Part shown: piece by piece, positions 35,265-46,027 of the stretch
Layout: every line of letters starts with the position of its first letter
How positions within the stretch are numbered: the stretch's first letter is position 1
NCBI RefSeq assembly: GCF_022539505.1
Contig: NC_061514.1
Location: 343,216,644-343,280,643 of the forward strand
DNA from: Lolium rigidum
Taxonomy: Eukaryota > Streptophyta > Magnoliopsida > Poales > Poaceae
DNA length: 64,000 nucleotides
Direction of reading: 5' to 3'
Translations under genes and position numbers: made by a program
The notes under the pieces: generated by a model
The model's input: only the letters and a program-made list of their open reading frames with translations
Databases searched by the model: none
Told to the model about the DNA's origin: nothing

Positions 35265-36879
35265 GACATGAGTTCCTATTGCACATGCCCCTCTGTTCCC
35301 AGGATATGCCTTTTAGACCATGGTATTATTTCTGGAAAAAGTGCCAGGGCAATGAAGGTTGCTTGAACTTCACTAGACATATATCATGTGTTCTTCGAGT
35401 GGGGAGGCAGTCTGTTTTTTCTGAACTTACAATACTATGATGATAGCATTTTTTGCAGACACAATAGCTAAACTAGAGCCATCTGAACATCAAAACATAA
35501 CTATATGTATTTGGCCTTTTAACATATTGGTATTCCAGTCTTCGGAAAAATATATTCAGGTATACTTGTTACCGTTACCTTGACGATGCTACTTTACTGA
35601 CTGATATAATCCAGTTTGTTAGATGTGTTGCCAGCCACATAAGCCATTTTAAGTATTATTATGACTCAGTTGCCTTTCTTTGATCTGTTAAACCTGTTAA
35701 CCAGAACCTCCATTCCCCAATTGTGAAAATTAGTGATGTCACTCAATTTCAAAAGAATGTCACTCTAGGAAATGCTATTTAAGCAAGTGAAATTGATGAT
35801 TTGCCACTTCACTTCCTGTTTGATCATATAATGCCACTCTTGCATTTCTTAGAGTGCATATCATCAATTTCCCCCTTCCTCAAATAGCCGGTCATGTAGG
35901 TTTTCTTCACAGCACCTTGTTTACCTGTCCGCCTTGCACCAAATACACTGTTACATATTGAAAGTAATGTGGGGCCTGAAGCAAGATTAGTTAAGTTGTA
36001 CAAGTTATGCAAATCCTTAATATTCACCTTGACATTGGGAGTACAAGATAGTCCTGATACCTGTTACTTTAGTTGCTATATATAGCGAGTTCTAAATGGT
36101 TCTGCTACTTCTTGCTTCAATCGGTTGCATTGTATCAGAGATAGAAGGATTGCCAGCTGTCCATCTTAACTGGCCTTCATATCCCTGATTGTTCCGCTCT
36201 TGTTTTCCAACTCCCTGGTCCTGATGATGCTCAGTCAGAAGGATGATTGGTGTAAACATGAGATGGGGTGTCTTAATTAGTTTTGGTATCTAATCGATGC
36301 ATGCTACCACAGGGAGCCATGGAGAGTGTCTTAATTAGCCAATGTCCGTAGTATCTAATCAATGCATGCTACAGGGAGAGCGTCTTAATTAGCTTTGGTA
36401 TCGCATCAATGCATACTACAGGGAGAGCGTGAAAGCAATTCCGTTGCCGAGACGTGCTTAGCACCTTTCACTACCAAGGGTTTTGGCACATGCAGATATG
36501 ATGCGTGTAGTATAGTCAGTCCATTGTCACATCTTGGAGCATTCGTTCTGTTGTACTGAGCCTGTCAGTAGCCCAATTAATTATCGGCTAACAAGCTCAT
36601 TCCGTTTGATGCACACTGAAGGCTGGTTAGTGCTACCGTAAGAAGACCAGCATGTCTGGCTAGTTCGTCTTGTCCAATGCCCATGCGGATATTAATTCCA
36701 TGTTGATGTCAAGGCAGGTTTGGGTCGCCCAGGAGCCAGACAAACAGAGAACCTTCACCTGTCCTCTTGTCGGCCAAACTTACGGTATAAATACAGCATC
36801 CTCAACTCGGCTCAAGTCACACGCAATCCTCCAGTTGAAAGTCTCAGAAGCAGAGCCGGGCAATCTATTAAGCAGTACC
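35265..36879. other. Intergenic DNA between the PPR gene and the P450 pseudogene
   Basis: No gene seen. The minus-strand 67-codon ORF at 35824-36027 has no recognisable features. A short minisatellite lies at 36265-36432. Confidence 0.5.
36265..36432. repeat. Minisatellite, three imperfect units of about 50-65 bp
   Basis: Units contain GTCTTAATTAG, TTTGGTATCTAATC, AATGCATGCTAC and CAGGGAG, in the same order, at about 36269, 36329 and 36381. The second unit has CAATGTCCG in place of TTTGG. Confidence 0.75.
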
Positions 36880-38812
36880 GTGGTGGTTGTTGTCTGGATG
36901 ATGGTGGCATTGCTGGCCTGTTCGTGGGCATTGAGCGCCCTGTCACGGCTCATGTGGAGGCCCCGGGTCATCACGAGGATGTTCCGCGTGCAGGGCGTGC
37001 ACGTACCAGATTACTCCTGCTCGGAATATCGGCAATATGAAGCGGTTCCTCCTTGGGAGCGCTGGCCTCGTGCTGAACATCGGCTGCCACGACTACAGTG
37101 CCATGGTGCAACCCTGGTCACGGAAATATCGATGGTGACGAGTGGAAGCGCCATGGGAAGGTCGTCCACCCGGTCTTCAACATCGACAAACTAAAGGTAT
37201 ATACAGTAGGTAACTCTTTGAAAAGCTAAGATTTGTGAGGTACTTCTCGACTTCTGTTGACACTTCTTGCATGTGTGAGGAGGCTCTGCTCGGCAGATGT
37301 TGGCTGTGACCGTGTCCGAATTGGTTCGATGATGTACGAGTGGGAATTGAAGTTGAAGAAAGCCGCCGGCAACGTGGAGATTGAGATGAGTAGCCAGTTT
37401 GATGAGCTTGTGGCTGGCGTGATCTCGCGCGCGGTATTCCGGGGTGATCACAGAGCGGCCAATGGAATCCATATAGCACAGGAGCTCCAGTTTCTCGTCT
37501 TCTCGAGTATATTCAAGTTTTTGAGCCATATCCCGGGATTCAGGTATATAGGTCGCAACTCTTTGAACAGCTAAAGGTATATAGGTCGCAACGCTTTGAA
37601 CGACTGGAAGCGCCATAGGAAAGACGTCCACCCGGCCTTCAATGTGGACAAACTAAAGGTATATAGGTCGCAACTCTTTGAACAGCTAAGATTTGTGATG
37701 TACTTCTCGACTTTTGTTGACACTTGTTGCATGTGTGATGAGGTTCTGCTTGGCAGATGTTGGCTGTGACCGTGTCCAATTGTGTTGGTTTGATGGTGTT
37801 CCAGTGGGAAGTAAAGTTGAAGAAGGCCGTCAGCAATGTGGAGATTGAAATGAGTATTCAGTTTGATGAGCTCGCGGCTGACGTGATCTCGCACGTGGCA
37901 TTCGGGAGCGACCACAGAGCGGCTAATGGAGTACATTTATCACAGAAGGAGCTCCATTTTGTTGCCTTCTCCAGTATATTCAACGTTTTGTGCCACATCC
38001 CAGGATTCAGGTACATAGCGATAGAACTTGTTAAATTTCTCATTTAGTTGGTTCAAATGAGGACAGAGCAAAACTCAAAATCACTGCGTGTTTGTGAAAT
38101 TAATCAGGTACCTTCCAACAAGAGGTAACCTGAAAATGCGGAAGCTCCAGAAAGATGTACAGGACATATCCACCAACATTGCCAAAAATAGGGTGGCCAC
38201 CAAGGACACCGCAGGCTGCAGGAACGACATGCTCAGGGAGGGGTTCACAGCCAAGAACGGGCAGAACCCGCTCATGAGCATGGACGAGATCATTGAGGAG
38301 TCCAAGACCTTCTACTTAGCTGGGCACGAGACCTCTCAGTTTCTCATCTGGACAATGTTCCTATTGAGGACATACCCAGAGTGGCAAGAGAAGCTCAGAG
38401 AGGAGGTGCTAAGAGATTGCGGCAAGGAAACTCCTGTCGACGACATGCTCAACAAGCTGAAGTTGGTCAACATGTTCATCCTTGAAACTCTCAGGCTGTA
38501 CAGCCCCATCGCGCAAATCCAGAAGAGAGCGAGCTCGGCTGCATCAAGGTGTCCGAATGCGCGATCCTGTCGTTTTCCATCAAGACGATACACCGTGACA
38601 AGGATGTCTGGGGCGAGGATGCCGACGAGTTCAAGCCTGAGACGTTTGAGAATGGGGTGATGATGGCCACAAAGCAGCCCAATGCGTTTCTGCCCTTCCC
38701 CAGCGGACCGATGGCGTGTCGGGCAAAACTTTGCCATGATTGAGGCGAAGATCGTGTTTGCGATGATCCTGCAGAGGTTCTCAATGTCTCTGTCTCACGG
38801 TGCGTCCTAGGC
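36880..38812 (+). pseudogene. Broken cytochrome P450 (CYP72 clan, CYP709-like)
   Basis: Remnant of a membrane-bound monooxygenase. Visible parts: a hydrophobic N-terminal anchor and hinge (VALLACSWALSALSRLMWRP, near 36905-36965); a W-x-R-H motif (EWKRHGKVVHPVFNIDKLK) ending at a splice donor near 37195; an exon with FDELVAGVISRAVF (37299-37540), present twice (again near 37759-38012); then an exon from about 38108 with the I-helix AGHETS, the K-helix ETLRLY, and the PERF-like FKPETFE. The heme-binding loop (FPSGPMACR) is frameshifted just after the Cys at 38718. The segment between anchor and W-x-R-H motif is largely lost. Frameshifts also occur near 37110 and 38530. Assignment to CYP709 is from overall resemblance. 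Confidence 0.85.
37139..38020 (+). repeat. 462-bp tandem duplication inside the P450 pseudogene
   Basis: The block exon end + intron + next exon starting at 37140 (GAGTGGAAGCGCCATGGG) recurs from 37602 (GACTGGAAGCGCCATAGG). The second exon copy is the better preserved. The junction at 37544-37606 contains two extra copies of a ~31 bp motif (AGGTATATAGGTCGCAAC) also found at 37657, looking like filler DNA. Confidence 0.85.
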
Positions 38813-39777
38813 ATGGGCGTCAGATGGTCCTCGATAGACTGCTCGGTTCAAAACTTCAAATATCTCATCATCTTCACTGTACCATGTATACACACCCTTA
38901 TTTTGAACTTGAATAAAATTGCTATAAGGTGCTGTATCATGTCTAGTCTAGGAACATGATTGGTGTGGCCATACATGATTGGACCTTCAATTAATTATTG
39001 ATCCGTTTAAAGGTTCTAGCATGTGGTGAAATGGATTAATACATGCTGAGCATAGATCGAGACATCACAGTGAGTACAGTGAGCTTGACTGTCCACTAAG
39101 CGGACTTGCTGCCGCTGCTATGAAGGCATATATTTCTAGCAATACAAAAAGGGAAACCAACAATCTTTCCAGCGATCCAATATTACAAGAACACGAGTAT
39201 TACAAACAAGGCCTCCAAGTGACATTCAGATTTCAGGGCATGTAACATCGCCCTGAATAGCGAAAGCACTAGTAGGGTAAGCAGTATATCGAGCTAACAG
39301 CTATCATGAGTTCATGACACATAAAAACATTTTTTTCCTCGTTCATGGTAGCTAGTTTTTACACATAAGGCCGTAGCCCGGCGTTATATCTCAATGGCAT
39401 TCCAAACGACGGAACGATGCATAGTGCTGAAATATGCTTACAAATCGAGACCAAGTACACACGCACTGGCATGTTTTGTGTCTACTTCTGAATATTTTGT
39501 GTGTTGAACGTCACCAACGAGATACCCTGGATAGTGCTTACAATCTTCGGATAAGATTCTACAGAGAGTAATATGGGATAACACTTTATTTCGAACAAAA
39601 AACTGAACTATGAATTGCCATCATCTAATTTTGACGGTACTTCCGCATTACAAACTAGCTAACAATTCGAGGTCATACTGTCAAAGATGAGAGTTAAGCA
39701 TCACAACTAAGAAGATTTCATAGAATTCTAGCCCCTTCCGTGCAACTAGCACGATAGCACCTCCCCTCCCGGAGAGC
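38813..39777. other. Intergenic DNA downstream of the P450 pseudogene
   Basis: AT-rich; AATAAAATT near 38908 may be an old polyadenylation signal of the P450. No gene or clear mobile element recognised. Confidence 0.5.
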
Positions 39778-40562
39778 TCAACGTACATCATCATCGTCCT
39801 CATCATCATCAGTAAAACACATGAAAGGGCCAAATATCACACTAACCGCCGTCACCGGTATGCACATGCCCAGTGCGAGCCCTAATAACTGCATTCCCTC
39901 GCCACGGCCCTTCATCGCATCGGAAAAAGACGAGCCGAGAACTGTTCCCACACCAATGCCTAGAATGTACAGACATGCGAAAAATAGCTGCAAAATCAGA
40001 CCGGGGAGCAAAAGTGAGGGCCGGCGTGCGAGCAGCATGATGAAATATACAAAATGTAACTCACACCAAATAAAAAAAGAGAGATGAGATGTGTAATCTT
40101 AAATTTAGTTAGAGTTACATATGTAGAAAAGAAATTATAACGTACGGAGTACTTGTCTTGCGAAAAATAATACTGTCGAAAGGCGGCCCTCAGAGTATAA
40201 TAACAAAGCATGTTAATTAAAGAAAGTTGCCGCTAGACTAGAAGAAACAACGAAAGAAATTACTTGGACGGTGCACGCACCCATATATGATAACGCGGCG
40301 GCCGTGTTTTCTTGCGGTCGTCCCTCGCTTCTTGTTCTTGGTGCTGCTCCTCGTCGTGGTTGTAGGCCGCCGTGTCCCCGTGGTACCAGTATTCGCCCAC
40401 GTTGCCCTCCTTCGAGGCAGCGGGTGGCTGCAACGCTGGGACCATCAGATCGCCGCCGTGGCGTATGCCGCCGGCCATCGGTGAGCTAGTGGATTCCCCA
40501 GCGCCGTTGGTGCATCCGAGTTGGATGTTCACGACGTGGTGGCGATCGCTGTGATGGTCCAT
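39778..40562 (-). CDS. Hypothetical two-exon membrane protein
   Basis: Not a recognised family. Proposed model: exon 1 from ATG 40562 to 40281 (MDHHSDRHHVVNIQLG ... RPPRYHIW), a 221-bp intron (donor GTGCGT, acceptor GTGTGAG), exon 2 40059-39778 (LHFVYFIMLLARRPSLLLPG ... DDDEDDDDVR), 187 residues. The phase fits exactly and both exons are 282 bp. Exon 1 codes for a hydrophilic His/Glu/Gln-rich segment; exon 2 has two hydrophobic segments (LILQLFFACLYILGIGVGTV and LLGLALGMCIPVTAVSVIFG) and an acidic tail. An alternative donor at GTAATT would put exon 2 out of frame. Both exons being open and joinable supports a gene, but expression is unproven. Confidence 0.5.
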
Positions 40563-42477
40563 ACTTGAAAGGAAGCACGGGATATGGGCTTGTGCTACTC
40601 CGTGGGTTTGGACTCTGGACACGCTAACGAGAAGATCCTGTACGAGGTTATTTGAACAGAACACGACACCTTCTTCGACTAGTGTCCGTCTCCGCAAGGG
40701 AACGACGGGAGGTCTAGAATTGTTATAAGGTGTTTGGTTCGTGGTATTGTAACTTTGGAGTATATACAACAATACAAGGTGTTTGGTTCGCTGAATTGTG
40801 TATTATAAGGTGTTTGGTCCATAAGGACATGATCTATATACATTTTTTAGCTCAAAATACAATGGAATTTTTACAGAAACTTTGCACAAATACACAGACC
40901 ATATATACCTATTCACATAAAAAAAATTGAAGCTTCCAACCACATATTTCAACATTTTCAAAAACCGAGCACCAGTGTGCACGGGTGATGTAAGTCCGCG
41001 TTCCCTAGTTCGACATTAAATTAGTGATGCCCCAAAATAATATAAAGATACATGGGTATGAAACCAACTTTTGTTAAATCGAGACCAAACATATGCAGGT
41101 CCACCGACCTCGGTGAAGGACACCATCTCACAATCCGACTGCCGCATTGTCCACACGATCACGATGGCTGCCACCATCGACGAACGAGAGCTGCCGCCGC
41201 TATCCCCAAACTATTGGCCTGCCATCGGATGGATAATTATTGCCACACCCACACCACCCCATCCATACGACGATGCCGCAGGATCACTCGCCGCCCCACA
41301 CGAGAAACGCTGGGGAAGAAGATTGGTGATGCGATCTCCTCGTCAAGGGTACGCTAGGCTGCGTCGGTTCTACTTCGCGGGGAACAAAATAACCCTGCCC
41401 GCTATGCAGGCTTCGCATGGCGGTGGCAAGGGTAGGAGGGATGGGTGGAGAGATGCACGTCATCGGTTGGGGTTTCTCCGAATCCTAGGCCACATGTCGG
41501 AGCGGCATAGGAGTAATCAAAAGTTTTGAAGTTTTAAAGTCTGAATGATGGGTCAAGATTTTTCATATGCAAGCACTACAATTTCTGGAAGTGCCAAAAT
41601 TAGGATGTGCTAGGCTGCTAGCAGTGGAAGGTTTCAAAGCGGGGAAAAAAATCGTGCTAGGGAATAACTGGCTTGCCACTGGAAAAGCAAGTGTGAATCA
41701 CAGTTGCTAAACGTGTCTGCGGTGCAGTTGTATGCGTGACGTATATCCCAGGGTATCTGGACATAATGATGGGATGTTGCCGTACTTGGACTATAACTGC
41801 AGAATTGACAGGGTTGCCATTAGAAAAAGACAACAGACCAGCAGTGCTAGACCGGGCCGAGTAGTGATCAAGGAAGTCGCCATTCTAGTCCACCAACCCA
41901 CCAACAACTAGAGTGCTGATCGTCACAGGCCCACCAATGCAGATCTCCTGGACCCGCCATATACAACCACAGAAACCTGCCAGCTTAGACACGATCCTTG
42001 CTAGAAAAAACAGTGAGCTTGTACATTTTTCAATGCCATGTCAATTAGCGTCCAGATACATTAAAATTTAAATAAAATATATGACATCTTATTATAGGAC
42101 CGAGCAAGTTCGGAACATCACACGGACCATCTTTCTAGATATTATTTAGTATCTTGATATATTCGACAACTGCAAGATATCATTTGTTGAGACAGAGAGA
42201 CTATATACTTCCTCCTCAGTAAGAAAATAAGTGAATATGTTTTTTTATAGATTCACATGTACCCATACACTAAAACGTGTCAATTCTATGGTTCATCGGC
42301 ATAATATAAATCCTAGTCACTTATTTCCAAATAGAGGGAGTAATTTTATTTGTTATCGGGTTGTTCAGTGGCATGCCTCCCTCGTTTGTACCATTTTTGT
42401 TGTTTCCTTTGACAACATAAGATATGAGATGCTCTTTTAGTTGTCTGTTCCAAAAAAAAGGGCATAGAAACATGTTA
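40563..42477. other. Intergenic DNA with short local repeats, no gene accepted
   Basis: A motif AAGGTGTTTGGTTCG or a close variant recurs at about 40727, 40775 and 40807. The plus-strand ORF 41071-41529 (152 codons) has no recognisable domain and low-complexity Arg/Gly composition; I do not call it a gene. Confidence 0.5.
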
Positions 42478-42963
42478 CTCCATCCGTTTTATATTAGTTG
42501 TCACTGATTTATTACCACGGAAATGCAATTTTGATCTCAGGTGCATATGCTCCTGCTACAGAGAAAAACATTTTAAAATATCACAAAAAATACGAACACA
42601 AATTTCATGCGTACATGTCAACAATTCATATGTGTATGCCAAGTTTCGCGCGAAACCGATAGGTTTTGTGTCCTGTGTAAAAATGACAAGCAAAACGTCT
42701 TGTGAAGAGCTTATATTTAGCACCAAATTTTAACTTTTTTACACATGACACAAAAAGTATCGATTTTTCGTGAAACGACTTTGCAAACACATAGAACATC
42801 AAGATGTATCCGTAACATTTTTTATCGGAATTTTTTGACATTATATAATATGTTGAAATTTAATTTTAAAAACCAGGAGCATGTGCTCCCGGGAGCAGAA
42901 ACAGCATGTCCCCATATAAAGTTGTATTGAACCGGTGACACAATTTATATGGAATGGAGAGAG
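42478..42963. mobile_element. Stowaway/mariner-like MITE (486 bp)
   Basis: Ends CTCCATCCGTTTTATATTAG on the left and, inverted, CTCTCTCCATTCCATATAAA on the right, with TA on both sides inside a larger CATGTTA / TAACATG mirror. A second inner pair (GGTGCATATGCTCCTG near 42540, GGAGCATGTGCTCCCG near 42877) is a direct-type repeat. No transposase. Confidence 0.75.
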
Positions 42964-43030
42964 TAACATGTTTGTGTAGTTTTATTTTTGCAAAATCAGC
43001 GCTTAACTGTGAAAGGGAGGAAATAATATA

Positions 43031-43141
43031 CTCCATTGATTCAAATTAATTATCTAAAAAAAGATGTATCTAAACATGTTTTTAGTATAGAACTATAGAT
43101 ACATCTATTTTAGGGCAATTATTTTGAACCCGAGGGATTGC
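43031..43141. mobile_element. Stowaway-like MITE (about 110 bp)
   Basis: Left arm CTCCATTGATTCAAATTAAT and right arm ATTATTTTGAACCCGAGGGA are inverted repeats, and an inner pair AGATGTATCTA/TAGATACATCT forms the stem. TA flanks at the left; the right flank is slightly decayed. It ends about 510 bp upstream of the dirigent start codon. Confidence 0.7.
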
Positions 43142-43563
43142 TATCGTTCTAGAAAGTGTAGGACATACAACACTAAGTAAGCCGCATTCACACGTAATTT
43201 TTTTGACACAAGGCATTCACACGTGGTTTGTCTCAGCGAGATCTGTACGTTTTAGGACGGAGATCGAATGCTACTCGCGTGGGACTCGTGACTCTCAAGT
43301 CCAAACAGAGATTCTGGATACAAACACGTATACTTGGAAGTACTCCGTACGAAAAAGCGAGGAACCTGATTACTGTTTTCCTTTTCTCCATGGTGTTGGC
43401 CATCCTTTTTACGAGTACTTTTCCGCCTCTCCGACATGATGGCATCCAACCAAACATCTCAACTGAAGCAACGACCCCGACACGCCATGCATACTTTGCT
43501 ATGCATGCTTCAACCGTCAACACGCCCCATAATGTACTCTCCCGCCCACACGCACCGGCGCAC

Positions 43564-43572
43564 GCATAAATA
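43564..43572 (+). promoter_or_regulatory. TATA box of the dirigent gene
   Basis: CATAAATAC lies about 90 bp upstream of the ATG, a usual distance for a grass core promoter with a short leader. The leader between it and the ATG is C-rich and contains AGCTAGCTAGCT. CATGCATAC and TGCATGC (RY-type motifs) occur at about 43483-43507. Confidence 0.6.
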
Positions 43573-43654
43573 CGCGAGCGCGCCCTCAGCACCTCACACG
43601 GAGTCACAAACCCACCGCAGCAGCGAGCAGCACCAGCTAGCTAGCTCGCCAGCA

Positions 43655-44188
43655 ATGGCCGCCACCGCCGCGCTCATCGCCCTAATCGTCCTCGCCGGCA
43701 CCACCTCCCACTCCGAGGCCGCATCATCGGCTGCAGGCGAGAAAACGACGCACATCAAGCTCTACTGGCACGACGTGGTGAGCGGGCCGAGCCCGACGGT
43801 GGTGCAGGTGGCGCACGCGGCGTCGACCAACGCCTCCAAGACGGGCTTCGGCGGCGTGGTGGTCATCGACGACCCGCTCACCGAAGGGCCGGCGCTCACC
43901 TCCTCCAGGCTCCTCGGGCGCGCGCAGGGCACCTACATCAGCGCCGGCAAGGACGACGTGTCGCTGTTCATGAGCATGAACTTCGTCTTCACCGCCGGCA
44001 GGTACAACGGCAGCACCGTCGCCATCATGGGCCGCAACGCCGTCTTCAGCGCCGTGCGGGAGATGGCCGTCGTCGGCGGCACGGGGGTCTTCAGGTGGGC
44101 GCGAGGGTACGCGCAAGCCAGGACGCACACCTTCGACTTGAAGACCGGCGACGCCACCGTCGAGTATAACGTATTCATCAAACACTAG
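43655..44188 (+). CDS. Dirigent protein
   Basis: A complete single-exon gene of 177 codons. Residues 1-24 (MAATAALIALIVLAGTTSHS) form a secretion signal. The mature part is a full dirigent domain: HIKLYWHDVVSG near the start, GFGGVVVIDDPLTEGP, SRLLGRAQGTYISAGKDD, the core strand MSMNFVFTAGRYNGSTVAI, and VREMAVVGGTGVFRWARGYA towards the end. Dirigent proteins act in the cell wall and steer phenoxy-radical coupling or related steps (lignans, terpenoid-type phenolics); the substrate cannot be told here. NAS and NGS are potential N-glycosylation sites. An in-frame ATG at 43436 would add 73 residues before the signal and lies upstream of the TATA box, so the 43655 start is preferred. Confidence 0.95.
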   Translation: MAATAALIALIVLAGTTSHSEAASSAAGEKTTHIKLYWHDVVSGPSPTVVQVAHAASTNASKTGFGGVVVIDDPLTEGPALTSSRLLGRAQGTYISAGKDDVSLFMSMNFVFTAGRYNGSTVAIMGRNAVFSAVREMAVVGGTGVFRWARGYAQARTHTFDLKTGDATVEYNVFIKH

Positions 44189-44944
44189 TCAGTCACTGCT
44201 GCTAGTTCCACGTTGGTTTGAATATTTGATTCGTACGCGTTGATGCGCGAATCCACCCTTCGAAAATAAAAGCAATTATACATTAAGTTCAATCGCACTA
44301 TACTGTTCTTGGTGTTGCTTTAATTTTAATCAAAATCTACGGCGAGAGAATATTAATAAGTTCAATCGTGTGTTCTTGGTGTTGCTTTAATTTTCATCCG
44401 AAACTGCGGTTAGAGGAGAGAAAGGTTGTTGTAACAGTAGCTAAAAAAACAGTACCCAACTCTCGATCAATTGGTCTAATCACAAACTGCTGCTAGAAGA
44501 GTACTTTGAATTTTGGAGCACTAAATAAAATGGAACGGTGGATTATCTGACCGGCGAGTTTGTTGCGCGCTGGTTGGTGTTCTATGTCCAATCCATACAG
44601 CTGCAAAGAGCTATCAGATCCGGAAACTTTTAATCTCGGGTGCATATGTTTTTTTTATCTAAGATATTATTTAAAATGTGATTTTTTGAAAATTACGTCG
44701 AATGTGCATCTTCACATTCTACGCGTGCACGTAAAGTTGCAACAAAATCCATATTTTTGTAATTAAGATTAAAAATAAGATCAAAATGTTGTTGTCGATG
44801 ATATCATATTCTTTCTTCAGTTGTAGTTGCTTCAGTGACACTGAGATCAAAGCTAGGCATCTACAACAATTGCTAATTCACCGACCTGGTCATTGGATCA
44901 TGATATTTTCTGAGTAATCAAGGGAGAACACTATTTTTTGATTA
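44189..44944. other. 3' flank of the dirigent gene and intergenic DNA
   Basis: AAAATAAAAG near 44263 is a likely polyadenylation signal. A ~72 bp direct repeat (44284-44402) follows. Around 44635-44700 there is a piece (CGGGTGCATATG) resembling the interior of the MITE at 42478-42963. No gene. Confidence 0.5.
44284..44402. repeat. Two direct copies of a ~50 bp motif downstream of the dirigent gene
   Basis: TAAGTTCAATCG followed by GTTCTTGGTGTTGCTTTAAT occurs at 44284 and again at 44357. Confidence 0.8.
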
Positions 44945-46027
44945 GAGCATATCCAACATCATCCCCCTTACTTGGCTCTTCTATGATTTGCCCTTCTTTA
45001 CATTGCAATTTATTTTTTGCCACATCTTACTTTGGATTTTGATATTTTGCCGTCTAACAGCTTGGGCCCTACGCATCTAATTTAGCCGTTGCGATGCCCA
45101 TCGTCCTCGTCCAAAGTGGCGTCGGCTTCCCGACCTTGCGCCACCATGACCATACGTCCTTCCGGTAAGGTATGCACCGTAGGATAAAGGACATTTACTT
45201 TGTACGGTCCTGCTGCCGACGTGGTCCCATGCCCCAAGTTCCTCGTCGTCCCCCACGTGTAGTTCGTTGGAGCCAAATCCCACGGCGTTGACGCCCGCGC
45301 CATGTCCCGTGTTCCCATGCCCATAGTATCCTCAGTACGCCCCGCGTGCTTTCAACAAAGTGGTGGCCCGTGTTCCCGTGCCCGTAGTATCCTCACTGCG
45401 CCCTTGTGCTTTCGTCAAAGTGGCGACCACGTTCTTCACTGCATCTTGATGCCTCATGGGCAGCATGCCGGACACAGAGCGCCACCGCCTTTCTTTACAT
45501 GGCGAATACAGGTGTGGAATCAGGTGGCGATGCGCCACTGCGTTGAGGCTGTATACGGCTACGAGGCAGGCCAAGGTGAAGGAGAATGCACGGAATCCAG
45601 AGGGAGGGTTGTGGGAGCAGTCGTCGATTGGGTTGCGGGAGCCGGTGGCAGGGGAGTTCCTGCGGTGCAAATGTCAGATGGCCGCCTTAAGGTGCATTGA
45701 ATCATGGGCATGGGTGGCGACAGATCCATTGGTGGTGGAGTCAAACCGATAGGGAATATGGTGCCGGCCTAAGGCCAGCGGCAGTAGAGCTCGACCGTCG
45801 GGGCATCGGGGGACCTCTTTTCTCTTGGGGTTGGTTCCGTGATGTATGACATGGTAATCTGGTCCACCGGATTTAGAATTATCCTCAAAAGGTCAAGAGA
45901 TGGAAGTCGAAAGTAAAGTGTAGAAAAAATAAATTGCAATGTAAAGAAAGGCAAATCATAGAAGAGCAAAGTAAACAGGGGCAAAAAATAAAATTCCTCT
46001 TAAGAAAGGCTGAGAGAGTTGGCGGAA
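44945..46027. mobile_element. Fold-back DNA element with ~80 bp inverted arms
   Basis: The left arm (about 44970-45050) contains GGCTCTTCTATGATTTGCCC, CTTTACATTGCAATTTATTT and TTTTGATA; the right arm (about 45905-45990) contains the same phrases inverted, with small differences. Outer ends share TCCAAC / GTTGG, and the left end GAGCATATCCAAC resembles common grass DNA-transposon termini. The interior is non-coding with decayed GC-rich direct repeats (45305-45420, GTTCCCATGCCCATAGTATCCTC-like, twice). Superfamily not assignable by eye. Confidence 0.6.

Noticed and set aside
41071..41529. 152-codon plus-strand ORF
   Set aside because: No recognisable domain, no gene context, and overlapping alternative frames; composition suggests chance.
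43724..44185. 153-codon ORF antisense to the dirigent gene
   Set aside because: GC-rich shadow of the real coding strand; Arg/His/Gly-rich composition and no domain.
43436..44188. A longer dirigent start at 43436 (250 codons)
   Set aside because: The upstream ATG precedes the TATA box at 43564 and would bury the clear secretion signal that starts at 43655.
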